DNA from: CAYILR01 sp964364175
GTDB taxonomy: Bacteria > Bdellovibrionota > UBA1018
Direction of reading: 5' to 3'
NCBI GenBank assembly: GCA_964364175.1
Contig: CAYILR010000033.1
Coordinates: forward strand, 1 to 49,836
Length of the DNA stretch: 49,836 nucleotides
The notes beneath the pieces are model-generated. The model saw only the letters and a list, made by a program, of their open reading frames with translations. It was not told the DNA's origin and searched no databases. The position numbers and the translations under genes were made by a program. This document shows, in pieces, positions 1 through 8,152 of the stretch. Every line of letters begins with the position of its first letter. The first letter of the stretch is position 1.

Positions 1-3
1 GAC

Positions 4-60
4 GGCCCCGGCAGGCGAAAGACAGACAACAAGACGGCATTGGACCGGGGCCTTTTCTTC
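4..60 (+). terminator. Possible rho-independent terminator
   Basis: A perfect 8-base inverted repeat (4-11 and 45-52, GGCCCCGG/CCGGGGCC) is followed directly by TTTTCTTC. It would end a plus-strand transcript entering from the left. The 33-base loop is long for this class, so the call is tentative. Confidence 0.4.
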
Positions 61-73
61 CTACACAGCCAGG

Positions 74-295
74 CTAACCAGGCGGCAGGCTCTCTGTCGG
101 TGGTGATGGTGGCTGGGCCTGCTGCTCGCGCATGACGATAGCCTCGGCCTCCTTTAAGGAGGCTAGGGCTGCTTTCTGGTTGCCCTTCACGATGTACGTC
201 GCCACTTCGACGACGAGCCGTCGAAGTTTTTGCAAGTCCTCAGCGGTCACTTCAGAGGGTGCGCCTGGGTCGGTCATCGAGACTATGTTGTCCAT
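74..295 (-). CDS. Small hypothetical protein (73 aa)
   Basis: No family recognised. The middle is predicted helical (EDLQKLRRLVVEVATYIV, then KAALASLKEAEAI) and the C-terminus is Pro/Ser-rich. Codon use matches the neighbours. The start at 295 is the first ATG; a second in-frame ATG lies at 277 and neither has a clear ribosome site. It is convergent with the upstream terminator-like hairpin and divergent from the J-domain gene. Function unknown; I am fairly sure only that it is coding. Confidence 0.5.
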   Translation of the reverse strand: MDNIVSMTDPGAPSEVTAEDLQKLRRLVVEVATYIVKGNQKAALASLKEAEAIVMREQQAQPPSPPTESLPPG

Positions 296-390
296 CCGAT
301 GTTCATCCGCAATCCGGGTCTTCTTTTGAGACGAGCCGGGGACGGCGGCACACGATTGCCGAGCAACGAGAGCCGGTCCACTCTGAGCCC

Positions 391-768
391 ATGGCCGATT
401 CTCGGTATAACCGGTTGCTCATCATGCCGTTCAGGGAGCGCTGGGCGGCCCGTGAACGTCTAAGGAAGGGGCAGCCGCTGTTTGGGGGCTTCGCCATCGC
501 CTCCGCGACTGGTAGCGCCTCAGATGGCGCCTGGCAGGCCAAGCCGCCACCGGTGCCGGTGGACGCCACGGCCGAAGCCTTCAAGCTCCTAGGGCTCCAG
601 GAGGCCACGGCGACCGAGGCCGAGATCAAGAAGCGATACCGAGATCTGGCCTTCGAGACACACCCCGACCGCGGCGGAGACGTCAAGAAATTCCACGCAG
701 TAGCCGAGGCAAAGGACCGCTGCTTGGCGGCCCTGAAGACCCGTTCCGTGCTGACGACTCTGCCTTGA
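391..768 (+). CDS. J-domain (DnaJ-like) protein
   Basis: 125 aa when started at ATG 391. The C-terminal half is a J domain: helix II-like EAEIKKRYRDLAFETH with the HPD signature at about residues 91-93, followed by RGGDVKKFHAVAEAKDRCLAAL. J domains stimulate the ATPase of Hsp70 (DnaK), so a viral copy could recruit host DnaK. The N-terminal ~58 residues have no recognisable domain and there is no G/F region, zinc module or membrane segment. An upstream GTG at 259 would add residues that look non-coding; an ATG at 424 is an alternative start. The next gene's -35 element overlaps the stop codon region. Confidence 0.8.
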   Translation: MADSRYNRLLIMPFRERWAARERLRKGQPLFGGFAIASATGSASDGAWQAKPPPVPVDATAEAFKLLGLQEATATEAEIKKRYRDLAFETHPDRGGDVKKFHAVAEAKDRCLAALKTRSVLTTLP

Positions 769-794
769 CAAAAATGTCTTTATGCTTCTACTAT
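765..794 (+). promoter_or_regulatory. Sigma70-like promoter, leaderless type
   Basis: TTGACA at 765-770 and TACTAT at 789-794 are separated by 18 bases. The ATG at 801 lies six bases after the -10 hexamer, so transcription should start at or beside the start codon. The same geometry is seen at 8811, 11405 and 15789. Confidence 0.7.
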
Positions 795-800
795 CATGCC

Positions 801-1436
801 ATGAATGGCGGGAAAATCGTGTCGAAGAAAATCAAGCAAGCCATCGACGCGCTTCACGCGGCCACCAGAGCTTTGGTCATAGCTTCCGAAGCCTTGGCCT
901 CGGAAGCCGGCATGTGGATCAGCGCAATGCCAGTCGCCTTTGAAAATGTGGGCGGCTACAAATGGATCTTCTTCTCCGATGAAGAAAACCGGATGCACAT
1001 CCAGGTGCCACCCAAAGGCAAAGGCTCACCACGGTACAAGGTATTTCTGGAGCGTAGCGGCAAGCGGGTGTTCGAGCCTGTCGTGGACAAGAAGCACGAT
1101 AAGATTCCTGGGGGCCTGCTCCGAGAACTAAAGGCCGAGGTCAACCGTCACCGTGAGCAGATCGAAGCGCTCTGGTTGGAACAGATCATCGAAATGGGTG
1201 AGGTGACGGTTGACGTCGACCAGAAGACCCGCGTCGCCACTATCGTTGTCTATCCGAAGGACCGAGACAAGATTGTTCGCAAGATTGACATGACGAAGCA
1301 CACCAACGACGCTGAAAGCTACGCGCCTGGCAACTATGCCCTGGAGAAGGACATCCCGGCGCTCGCGTTCGGCCTCCAGAAGAAGCCGTCCAATAGACGT
1401 GGTTTTATCAACCTGATCGGGAAGATCTGGCTATGA
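801..1436 (+). CDS. Hypothetical protein (211 aa)
   Basis: Not recognised. The chain is mixed alpha/beta with two beta-rich segments (GYKWIFFSDEENRMHIQVPP and EVTVDVDQKTRVATIVVYP), basic overall, with no signal peptide or membrane span. ATG 801 is chosen because it sits six bases downstream of a strong -10 box, as in other genes here. GTG 819, preceded by GGCGGGA, is a possible alternative. It is the last plus-strand gene before a long minus-strand run and ends convergently with the gene at 1473-1898. Confidence 0.7.
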   Translation: MNGGKIVSKKIKQAIDALHAATRALVIASEALASEAGMWISAMPVAFENVGGYKWIFFSDEENRMHIQVPPKGKGSPRYKVFLERSGKRVFEPVVDKKHDKIPGGLLRELKAEVNRHREQIEALWLEQIIEMGEVTVDVDQKTRVATIVVYPKDRDKIVRKIDMTKHTNDAESYAPGNYALEKDIPALAFGLQKKPSNRRGFINLIGKIWL

Positions 1437-1472
1437 TGGTTGAAGCGGGCCGAGGGCAACCTAAGCTCTTCC

Positions 1473-1898
1473 TCAGACGTTGATGTTCACGAGCGAATCT
1501 GGGCTCACGGCGGACTCGATCATGCCTTTGATGATGAGGGATACCCGCGCTTCAGCCGCAGGACCAGCGTTCGTGAGAGTGATCTCGGTCGTCTGCCCGT
1601 AGGAAGAAGGCGTCAGGCTGTAGTCGAGGCCCGTGAGCTTCTGCACTTGGCCGTTGCTGACTGAGAACGACAGAAACGGCGTGTAGAGCAGGTTCCCGTC
1701 GAAGTCTGGATCCGTGCTGCCGACGTAGACCAAACGCCTCTGACCCGCCACCGTGATGGCGCAAGACGTTGGCGTGCGGTTGGCGACGATGACCTCTGGA
1801 AACAGCAAAGGGAGATTGCTGCCCAACAGGTTCTCGATCGTCACCAGTTGTGACGACGCCACCTTGTAGTTCGCGCGAACAAGAACTGGTGTAAGCAT
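1473..1898 (-). CDS. Hypothetical protein (141 aa), beta-rich
   Basis: Not recognised. Alternating hydrophobic/polar stretches such as SCAITVAGQRRLVYVGS and TEITLTNAGPAAEARVSLIIKG suggest a beta-sandwich, as in small virion or surface proteins, but that is only an impression. The ATG at 1898 has GGAG eight bases upstream. It lies downstream of, and probably in one transcript with, the acidic protein at 1935-2903. Confidence 0.65.
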   Translation of the reverse strand: MLTPVLVRANYKVASSQLVTIENLLGSNLPLLFPEVIVANRTPTSCAITVAGQRRLVYVGSTDPDFDGNLLYTPFLSFSVSNGQVQKLTGLDYSLTPSSYGQTTEITLTNAGPAAEARVSLIIKGMIESAVSPDSLVNINV

Positions 1899-1934
1899 CG
1901 TCGGTACTCCATGACAGGAGTGCAGACGTAACCG

Positions 1935-2903
1935 TCAATCCAACCGTGGAGTAGTGAAACCACTCGGCTTGAAGTCCGTGGCCTTGGCGGACACAACCGG
2001 GGATGCTGACGCCTTCACTGCGAAGCTCACACGCCCTACGGCTCGAACTTGAAGTGGGGTGTTGTCTGCGGAGGCTACTGCCGGGAGTCCAGCAGTGGTG
2101 CTGGGAGCCATCTGACTCTCCTCTGCGGGAGTAGCACTCTCGGTTCCCTCTGGGGCCTCTGAAATCTCTGGCTCAGGTTCAGGCGGCTTGAACATCTCAG
2201 CGATATCTTTGGCGATCTGCTTGATGACAGCACCACGCCACTCCTCGAACACCGGCTCGATGCGCCGGATGCCGCGCTTGCCGACCTCGTCCCGCAGCAC
2301 TTCCATCAGCGAGTTCTCGCCGTCCGTGTCGTCCTCGGTTCCGAGGTCGAGCGCCTTGGTCATCAGACTCTCGAAGAAATGGATGACCTTCTTGTGGATG
2401 GCATGACCGTAGTCATCCAGAAAGTCCGCGCTTGAGTCGCCCATCTCCTTGCGGAGCCGCGAGTTCATCGCTACCGGGTTCTCGGGCTCTGTCGGTTCTG
2501 GTTCGGTGGGTTCAGCTTCCTCAACCTCAACGGCCGGGTCGCCTTCTCCGGTGTTCTCGTCATCACCTTCAACTTCCTCGTCATCAAGGTCGTCGACGTC
2601 GTCGACGTCGTCCTCAGCTTCTTCTTCTTCTTCTTCTTCACCTTCCAAGGAAGCCGCAACCACAAGTCCTCGTTTTGGGAGGACCAAACGATGAAGGGCC
2701 TCGTCGATCTCTTCCAAGGCAGCCGACAGCTTGGTGGTGCCCTCTCCGTCCTTCCGCTTCTTGGTATCGGCCAACAAGGACACAAGATCCTTCCTACGGG
2801 CCAAGAGCATGGCGCGAAGCTGACGAGGGTCTCGACGGAGTGCATTTGCCATTGCGATGTATCCTTCGCCCTCAGATTGCATCGGCAGAGGTGTCTTCGC
2901 CAT
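1935..2903 (-). CDS. Hypothetical protein with long acidic tract (322 aa)
   Basis: Residues 1-85 form a helical region (PRQLRAMLLARRKDLVSLLADTKKR). Residues ~88-142 are almost entirely Glu/Asp, including seven consecutive Glu and a VDD repeat. A second helical region (DFLDDYGHAIHKKVIHFFESLM) and a Pro/Glu/Ala-rich tail follow. The DNA of the acidic tract shows GAC/GTC and GAA repeats. Scaffold-like or DNA-mimic roles are conceivable, but no family is recognised. The ATG at 2903 has a GGAGGG ribosome site. Confidence 0.7.
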   Translation of the reverse strand: MAKTPLPMQSEGEGYIAMANALRRDPRQLRAMLLARRKDLVSLLADTKKRKDGEGTTKLSAALEEIDEALHRLVLPKRGLVVAASLEGEEEEEEEAEDDVDDVDDLDDEEVEGDDENTGEGDPAVEVEEAEPTEPEPTEPENPVAMNSRLRKEMGDSSADFLDDYGHAIHKKVIHFFESLMTKALDLGTEDDTDGENSLMEVLRDEVGKRGIRRIEPVFEEWRGAVIKQIAKDIAEMFKPPEPEPEISEAPEGTESATPAEESQMAPSTTAGLPAVASADNTPLQVRAVGRVSFAVKASASPVVSAKATDFKPSGFTTPRLD

Positions 2904-3051
2904 CAGACTTGCCTCCCTCCACCTCTACGCCAGGAAACATGAGGCTAACGCCTACGGCGTGCTTCCGAAGGAAGTTGACCTCCGCGTCCGCCCGCAGATA
3001 CGCCAGACACTCGTGAGCCACGCATAGCCCAGGGCTGCCGTCGTGTACCAT
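2872..3051 (-). CDS. Small hypothetical protein (59 aa)
   Basis: From ATG 3051 the sequence MVHDGSPGLC begins a plausible small protein ending in an acidic tail. An upstream GTG/ATG extension to 3159 gives residues that look like shadow translation, so the shorter start is preferred. Its end overlaps the start of the acidic protein by 32 bases. No ribosome site is obvious and no family is recognised. Confidence 0.45.
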   Translation of the reverse strand: MVHDGSPGLCVAHECLAYLRADAEVNFLRKHAVGVSLMFPGVEVEGGKSDGEDTSADAI

Positions 3052-3222
3052 CTTGCAGGTGCTGACTGATATGATTGCAGGAACAACAACGGTTTTACGT
3101 GGGCAGGCAACCTCCCCGTCGGTGAGGCGAAGAGGAGCTTGTCGGCGACGCAAGGACATGGGGTGGGAGCTTTCCCTGCCCTCACACTTTCGTCAAGCGC
3201 CAACTCACCTGCCAACTCACCT

Positions 3223-4407
3223 TCAGCGGCGACGCTTGGGCTTCTTCTTCGTTGCCTTGGTCACTACCTTCTTCGGCTTCTTTGCCGCAACAGCACCACG
3301 CTTGGCCGTCTTGCGAGCCTCAGGCGGCGCGGTGTGAACGACCAGCTTGGGCTGCGAACCGACACCCGCGAGCTTCATCAGGACGGCCACCTGGTCACGC
3401 AGCACGTCGATCTGGGCCTGGAGCTTGACCTGCTCGGTCCACACAGTGTTCCCTGCTGGGATGATTGGATCGGCGTTGGTCGGGGATTGCGCTGCGGCGG
3501 CCCGCAATACTTCCTTGGCGTGCGATGTGCTCAGGCTACCAATGTCGACAGTCTTGGGTTCCACCTTCGGCCCCGAATAGATGATGCCTCCCCCCGGACC
3601 ACGAGCAAACACGCGCTCCTCGTCGGTCAAGACCACGATGAACGCGCAGAACAGCGCAAGAGCCGGATCGATGCCCGCCCATTGCGCCCATCGGGTAAGA
3701 CCAACCTCGACGACGGGCGGCGACATCAGATGCGCTTGCAGCGCTCTACACAAGTCACCAATGGCTTTGCGCGGAGAGCCTTTGAGGTTCTCCTCATATT
3801 CGCGCTTGGCCTGCATGGCACGACTGACGTCGTAGTACGCGACAGCCACTTGATTGTCGGCGATCTCCTTGAAGAACCAGCGCTCAGCCAGGTCGTGGAG
3901 GTTCTGATCGTCGAAGTCGCCGTCCACCTCGTCCATCACTTGGAGAAAGAACTGCATGTAGCGGCGAGCCGCGAAGCTGATGTTGAACACCGGATCACCG
4001 CGTGTGCTGACGTGCGGCTCGACACGACGGGCCAGGCCCAGGGCCACCAGTTGCACGACCTGGAACAACGCCGCCGGGAACGTGATGTTGAGGTTGTTGG
4101 CGATGGCCGCCACGTTGAGCACTTGGTGGTTGCCGAACTTGGAGTAGGCCGCGAGGTCGGCGGCTAGTTGTCCGCGCGTCTTCGTCCACATCATGAAGCG
4201 CTTGATGAACTTCTGGCTGCGGATCTCCCACTCCGGCTTGAAGAACTTGACTGCTTGGTCCAACCGCTCCTTGTCGCCTGCGAGGCCAGGAGCCACAGCC
4301 TTGAGCGCGTCTTCGATCTTCTGCCGATAGGTCGAGTCCTCCCACGAAGACCGGGTGATCTTCTTGGCGTTCTCGATCTCGGCGGCGGCAGTGCGAAGGT
4401 TTGCCAC
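3223..4407 (-). CDS. Hypothetical protein with Lys-rich C-terminal tail (394 aa)
   Basis: The chosen start is GTG 4407, preceded by AGGAG eight bases upstream; an ORF extension to 4503 lacks such a site and overlaps the next gene. Residues ~1-250 are helical with conserved-looking aromatic clusters (KFFKPEWEIRSQKFIKRFMMWTK). The last ~30 residues are Lys/Arg/Ala-rich (KKPKKVVTKATKKKPKRRR), which suggests nucleic-acid contact. There is no catalytic motif, signal or membrane span. Function unknown. Confidence 0.7.
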   Translation of the reverse strand: MANLRTAAAEIENAKKITRSSWEDSTYRQKIEDALKAVAPGLAGDKERLDQAVKFFKPEWEIRSQKFIKRFMMWTKTRGQLAADLAAYSKFGNHQVLNVAAIANNLNITFPAALFQVVQLVALGLARRVEPHVSTRGDPVFNISFAARRYMQFFLQVMDEVDGDFDDQNLHDLAERWFFKEIADNQVAVAYYDVSRAMQAKREYEENLKGSPRKAIGDLCRALQAHLMSPPVVEVGLTRWAQWAGIDPALALFCAFIVVLTDEERVFARGPGGGIIYSGPKVEPKTVDIGSLSTSHAKEVLRAAAAQSPTNADPIIPAGNTVWTEQVKLQAQIDVLRDQVAVLMKLAGVGSQPKLVVHTAPPEARKTAKRGAVAAKKPKKVVTKATKKKPKRRR

Positions 4408-4417
4408 GTAGTAGCTC

Positions 4418-4810
4418 CTAAAGTTTCGAGTTGCGTAGGTCGTCGATGAGGGTCTGGGCGGAGATACGGACAGTGCTGGCGTCATACGCAACCCGTAGAT
4501 CACGACAGCCGGCTTCCTCGGTCAACTCCTCGTAGACCGCGCCGTACAGATAATCACAGAATTCGACGTCGCTCAAGCCATGAAGGGCGTTGGCATCACC
4601 TTCAGTGTAGTACGTCGCCATGTCACCGCGGCACGAGACCGCGAAGCTCGTGGCGTCCAACTCCACTTCCGGGCGCCGCTGCTTCGCCAGCCGCCGCAGG
4701 AGACGGATGGCGTGACCGAGGTGCTGGTTGCTCATGTCCCGGATCTTGATGACCTGACCGCTTCTAGTCGTCCAGGTGCCGGGCTTCCGTTCACGATCAA
4801 TCATCATCAT
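4418..4810 (-). CDS. Hypothetical protein (130 aa)
   Basis: The start is one of three consecutive ATGs (4810, 4807, 4804), preceded by GAGGAAGG. The N-terminal segment TWTTRSGQVIKIRDMSNQHLGHAIRLLRR resembles a short motif I know from many phage hypothetical proteins, in which a Trp-Thr-x-x-x-G turn is followed by HL..I..L; no function is assigned to it. The 5' end overlaps the 3' end of the upstream gene by 14 bases, so translation is probably coupled. Confidence 0.7.
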   Translation of the reverse strand: MMMIDRERKPGTWTTRSGQVIKIRDMSNQHLGHAIRLLRRLAKQRRPEVELDATSFAVSCRGDMATYYTEGDANALHGLSDVEFCDYLYGAVYEELTEEAGCRDLRVAYDASTVRISAQTLIDDLRNSKL

Positions 4811-5534
4811 CAGTTGTGCCTTCCTCATCGGTGATAGCCGTAGCCTTGGGGCTCGCAGCGTAGCAGCCGTAGTCCTTGCAGCCAGCCAGCGGGCACATGG
4901 CGCCGTGGGACTTACGGATGAAGTCCTGCTGGTCGCTGACAAACATGTGCGCGAGACGGATGCTCGTGCCCATGGTGTTGCCGGAGTGGTTCTGGTCAAG
5001 GTTCGGGAGCATCCGCATCTGCTCTTCGTTGCTGGCCTTGGCGAAATTCTCGATGGCCTCGGGCGTCTTGAGCGCCAGGGCGAAGACCACGGCCTGCTCG
5101 CAGCAGAAAAGCTCGTAGGGCTCGAACTCGGCCCGGAAGCTTGGGTTGCGGGCGCGAAAGCCCTTGATGCGGTCCTGGAAGGGGCCGGGGAGCTTCGCCA
5201 CACGGGCGTCGATCTCAGGCTCGCGAAGCTTGGCCTCAACCTGCTTCTTCACCTTCTCGTCCGCGACCCACTGCTTGTGCTTCGCGGCCTCCTCTGCCTC
5301 GGTCCGGTAGTAGACCTTCTGGCCGTCGACGAAGACGCCCCGCACCGACCGCCCCATCCCACCAGGGTACGTGCGGAGGGTGCTGCCTTCCTTCGGCGTC
5401 GCTCCCTCGACCTTTGGGAACGACAGCACGGAGCTATCCGTCGTGTGGATGCACCAGTGGTCGCGATCGTCGTCGACCTTCTTGATGGTGTGGTTCTCGA
5501 AGTCGTTGTCATCAGTGGGGTATTGGTCGGACAT
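4797..5534 (-). CDS. Hypothetical protein (245 aa)
   Basis: The start is placed at ATG 5534 (MSDQYPTDDND) because a GAGG site lies upstream and it falls two bases from the stop of the preceding gene. The N-terminal ~80 residues include a beta segment with DRDHWCIHTTDSSVLSFP; the middle is charged and helical. A region with CCEQAVVFALALKTPEAI and a Cys pair (CPLAGCKDYGC) comes near the end, so metal binding is possible. No family recognised. Confidence 0.7.
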   Translation of the reverse strand: MSDQYPTDDNDFENHTIKKVDDDRDHWCIHTTDSSVLSFPKVEGATPKEGSTLRTYPGGMGRSVRGVFVDGQKVYYRTEAEEAAKHKQWVADEKVKKQVEAKLREPEIDARVAKLPGPFQDRIKGFRARNPSFRAEFEPYELFCCEQAVVFALALKTPEAIENFAKASNEEQMRMLPNLDQNHSGNTMGTSIRLAHMFVSDQQDFIRKSHGAMCPLAGCKDYGCYAASPKATAITDEEGTTDDDD

Positions 5535-5535
5535 G

Positions 5536-5814
5536 TCAAACCTCGTCAGCGGCAACAGCCACCGGCAGCATGGTGTTGAGGTCGTAGGAGATGGTGAGGC
5601 CGCTGTCGGTCCCCATCACCGTCAGGGAGGACTTGCCTTTGTCTTGGTGCCCGCAGGACCCACAGTTTGTGGCTTGCAGATGCGGCAAGGAGTCGATGAC
5701 CTCCTTGATGGCGTCAGTGCCGTTGACTGGGGCCTTGGGGTCCTCGGCGTTGTGCGAGCGGCTCACCTCGAAGCGGAGCTTCAACGTGACCTCGACTTGA
5801 ACCCTGGTCGCCAT
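5536..5814 (-). CDS. Small hypothetical protein with CGSCGH motif (92 aa)
   Basis: The N-terminal half is beta-like (RVQVEVTLKLRFEVSRSH). A CGSCGH motif near residue 53 could be half of a metal site. It ends two bases before the start of the 245-aa protein, so the two are probably co-translated. No family recognised. Confidence 0.65.
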   Translation of the reverse strand: MATRVQVEVTLKLRFEVSRSHNAEDPKAPVNGTDAIKEVIDSLPHLQATNCGSCGHQDKGKSSLTVMGTDSGLTISYDLNTMLPVAVAADEV

Positions 5815-5836
5815 ACACGCCTCCCGGTTTCACCGT

Positions 5837-7205
5837 TCACTGAATCAGCGGTTGCATCTCGGCGAAGTCGGACCACAGGTGGTCCAGGTCCACCGGCCGC
5901 ATACGGTCCGGCGCATAGCTGCACGGACCGAGGGCCTCATCCACCGCGTCGATGTACGCCGAGAACGCGCCTTCCGACGTGGAGTAGAGGACCTTCGGCA
6001 CACCATGCTGCGCCAGAGCTTCACGGCAGAGTGCAGCCAGCGTCGTGTCGATAGCCACGACCGGCATCGAGACGTATGGAGGCTCGGGGTTCTTTTCCCA
6101 CCAGGCGTCCATGAGCTTGTTGTTGTAGTGCGTTTGTCTGTACTGATCTGCCTCTCGGCCGCGCCATTCCTGAATGGCGTCATCAGAGACCTGTGCTGCC
6201 GCGGCACGCTTGGCCCACTCAGCGACCCAGCCTGTCTGCTCCGGAGCGTCGAACACCGGAAGCCCCTTCATGGCCTCTTTGCCGCGTCCGGTCATCTTGT
6301 AGCCGAGGAGGGTCACCCGAGCGCCGTCGGCCGCGTCCAAGATCTTCCCGAACTCCTCGTCCGTCACAACCCCGGCTACCACCTGGAAGTGGACCTCGAA
6401 CGAGCCCCGCGGCAGGCTCCCGCCGAAGGCCGCCCTGACCTTCTTGAGGTCGGCCGCGGAGTCGATCGAGAAGGCCACCGCCTTCGGAAGCTCCGGCAGC
6501 GTCTTGGAGGTCTCCTTCTTGGCGAACTCCTTGATCNNNNNNNNNNNNNNNNNNNNNNNNNNNNNNNNNNNNNNNNNNNNNNNNNNNNNNNNNNNNNNNN
6601 NNNNNNNNNNNNNNNNNNNNNNNNNNNNNNNNNNNNCAGAAGTTCGTGATCTTGACGTCGAGAAGCTCAGGCCAGGTGCCCTTCGTCGGCTCTGCGCCGT
6701 TGTCATCGAGCGTCACACGGAACTTGGTCCCGTTCCGGCTGTCGAAGAACACGACGTGGCCCTTCGGATCGTTGATGATCGTGTAGCCGCTCCGGCCGAG
6801 GAAGCTCGCACCGGCGCGCTCCAGGTCAGGAACCAGATGGTGGTGCGGGTCCTGGTTGTCGTTGCCGCCGAGGACGATGATCTGGCTGTTGGCCATGATG
6901 CGCTCCAGGAGCGCCCGTCCCTCGGGAGACGCGGACGTCATGCCTGTCACGTGATCGACGAACGAGAAGCCCTCGCCGTTCCACTCGCTCTGGTGGTCGA
7001 CATAGTCGTCCGCACCGCCCTCGCGGTACTGCACCCGCAGGTAGTGAGCCTTCTCCTCTGGAGAGGTCAGCACGAAGTCACCCCAGCCAAATTCTCCACC
7101 CGTGGCCTCCTCACCAGGCTTGCGGACGCCTTTGGGGAGGAACACGATGGAGTGGCTGCTGCTGCTGTTCGTGGCGAAGCCGTGGCGGATGTTGTGGATT
7201 TTCAT
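5837..7205 (-). CDS. Probable radical SAM protein (SSSSH type), interrupted by assembly gap
   Basis: Two coding pieces flank 100 Ns at 6537-6636. The N-terminal piece (from ATG 7205) has FATNSSSSHS at residues ~10-19 and ends in PELLDVKITNF right at the gap. The C-terminal piece runs from FAKKETSKT through VHFQVVAGVV and LLGYKMTGRG to the stop at 5837. From memory, SSSSH-bearing radical SAM proteins of large phages continue LD.KIT.. into the CxxxCxxC cluster motif, so the cluster would lie in the missing bases. The two pieces are in different frames across exactly 100 Ns, as expected if the gap length is arbitrary. Substrate unknown. Confidence 0.6.
6537..6636. other. Assembly gap (100 N)
   Basis: A run of exactly 100 undetermined bases, the usual placeholder for a scaffold gap of unknown size. 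It falls inside the probable radical SAM gene and hides the region where the iron-sulfur cluster motif should be. Confidence 0.99.
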
Positions 7206-7209
7206 GCTC

Positions 7210-7620
7210 TCACTTCCGGACCAGATCAAACCCATGCCTGTGGGCCAGATCCCTGAGCTTCTTGAGGTCGGCTTCCCGTTCTTGTTCTTGGTCCGCGCCC
7301 CGGAGGCGGTCACCGAAGTCCGTGCGCTCCTGGTCCGTGATCATGCCCAAGTCTGCGAGACCTTCAAGGGCCGTCCAGACGTGGATGTTGTACTCCCCGC
7401 CCCAACGGACACCCTCGATGTCCGTCATCTCGCCCTTGAAGATGACGATCTTGCCGTTCTTGAGCTTGAGGACTACGGCGTCGTAGCCGATCATCTGGGC
7501 TTTCACGACCTGGCGGAGACCCATCGCATCATGGTGGCCTTTGTCGCAGACGCGGCGGAGCGCTGCCCGCACCTTGGCGATGTTCTGCGCCTTGGTCTTC
7601 TTGGTCTTTGCAGTGGTCAT
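7210..7620 (-). CDS. Hypothetical protein (136 aa)
   Basis: The start is ATG 7620, with GGAGAT seven bases upstream and overlapping the previous stop by four bases. The N-terminus is Lys-rich (TTAKTKKTKAQNIAKVRAALRR), followed by a beta-like region (YDAVVLKLKNGKIVIFKGEMTDIEGV) and a helical tail. It ends five bases before the radical SAM gene. No family recognised. Confidence 0.7.
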   Translation of the reverse strand: MTTAKTKKTKAQNIAKVRAALRRVCDKGHHDAMGLRQVVKAQMIGYDAVVLKLKNGKIVIFKGEMTDIEGVRWGGEYNIHVWTALEGLADLGMITDQERTDFGDRLRGADQEQEREADLKKLRDLAHRHGFDLVRK

Positions 7621-7829
7621 GCGTACCATCTCCGATACTTGAGGTTAGCGGCCTTGAGCACCTCCGCGGCTGCCTCCACCATCTCAACCTTCGTCTTGTA
7701 GTCGCTGTTGGCGATGGCCCGGAGGACCGCGAGGTAGAGCTTATCCTCCATGACGTGGGCACTCTCGTTGTCGACCTCGCTCAAGGTCGTGACATCGGTG
7801 ACAGCTTTCTGGATGGCGCTCAGTTTCAT
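7617..7829 (-). CDS. Small hypothetical helical protein (70 aa)
   Basis: MKLSAIQKAVTDVTTLSEVD then a helix rich in Ala, Val and Glu (KTKVEMVEAAAEVLKAANLKY). It overlaps both neighbours by four bases (ATGA type), typical of a coupled operon. No motif recognised. Confidence 0.65.
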   Translation of the reverse strand: MKLSAIQKAVTDVTTLSEVDNESAHVMEDKLYLAVLRAIANSDYKTKVEMVEAAAEVLKAANLKYRRWYA

Positions 7830-8152
7830 GATCGGATCTCCCCAGCGTCGTTGGCGAACAGCACCAACTCGGCACAGTAGATGGCGAACTTACGGGTGTA
7901 GTCGGAGTGACCCACCGCCATCGTCTCCACTCGACGGATCGACTCCATGCTGAGCTTCGACTTGAGCAGGCCAGCACGCTCGATGTTCACCTGCTGGAGC
8001 ATGAACTCGCGCTCTTTGGTGATCCACTCAAGCTCGGGCTTGCCGTTCTCGTCGTGGTTGTAGCCGCGACGCTGCGGCCGGAGCTTGCATTGTTCCTCCA
8101 AGCCTTTGAAGAAGGCGTCGGCGAGGTGCGGTATTCGGGAAGTGGTGGTCAT
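7826..8152 (-). CDS. Small hypothetical protein (108 aa)
   Basis: Started at ATG 8152, whose A-T-G overlaps the stop of the upstream spermidine-synthase-like gene. Helical, charged, with RRVETMAVGHSDYTRKFAIYCAELVLF near the end. No family recognised; it is part of the 8811-to-5837 unit that begins at a leaderless promoter. Confidence 0.65.
   Translation of the reverse strand: MTTTSRIPHLADAFFKGLEEQCKLRPQRRGYNHDENGKPELEWITKEREFMLQQVNIERAGLLKSKLSMESIRRVETMAVGHSDYTRKFAIYCAELVLFANDAGEIRS

Noticed and set aside
2590..2640. Microsatellite-like gac/gtc and ctt repeats as a separate repeat element
   Set aside because: They encode the Glu/Asp tract of the acidic protein and follow its reading frame.
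3139..4167. Long plus-strand open frame (342 codons)
   Set aside because: It is the antisense of the 394-aa minus-strand gene, is composed of low-quality residues with many His/Arg/Leu repeats, and has no ribosome site.
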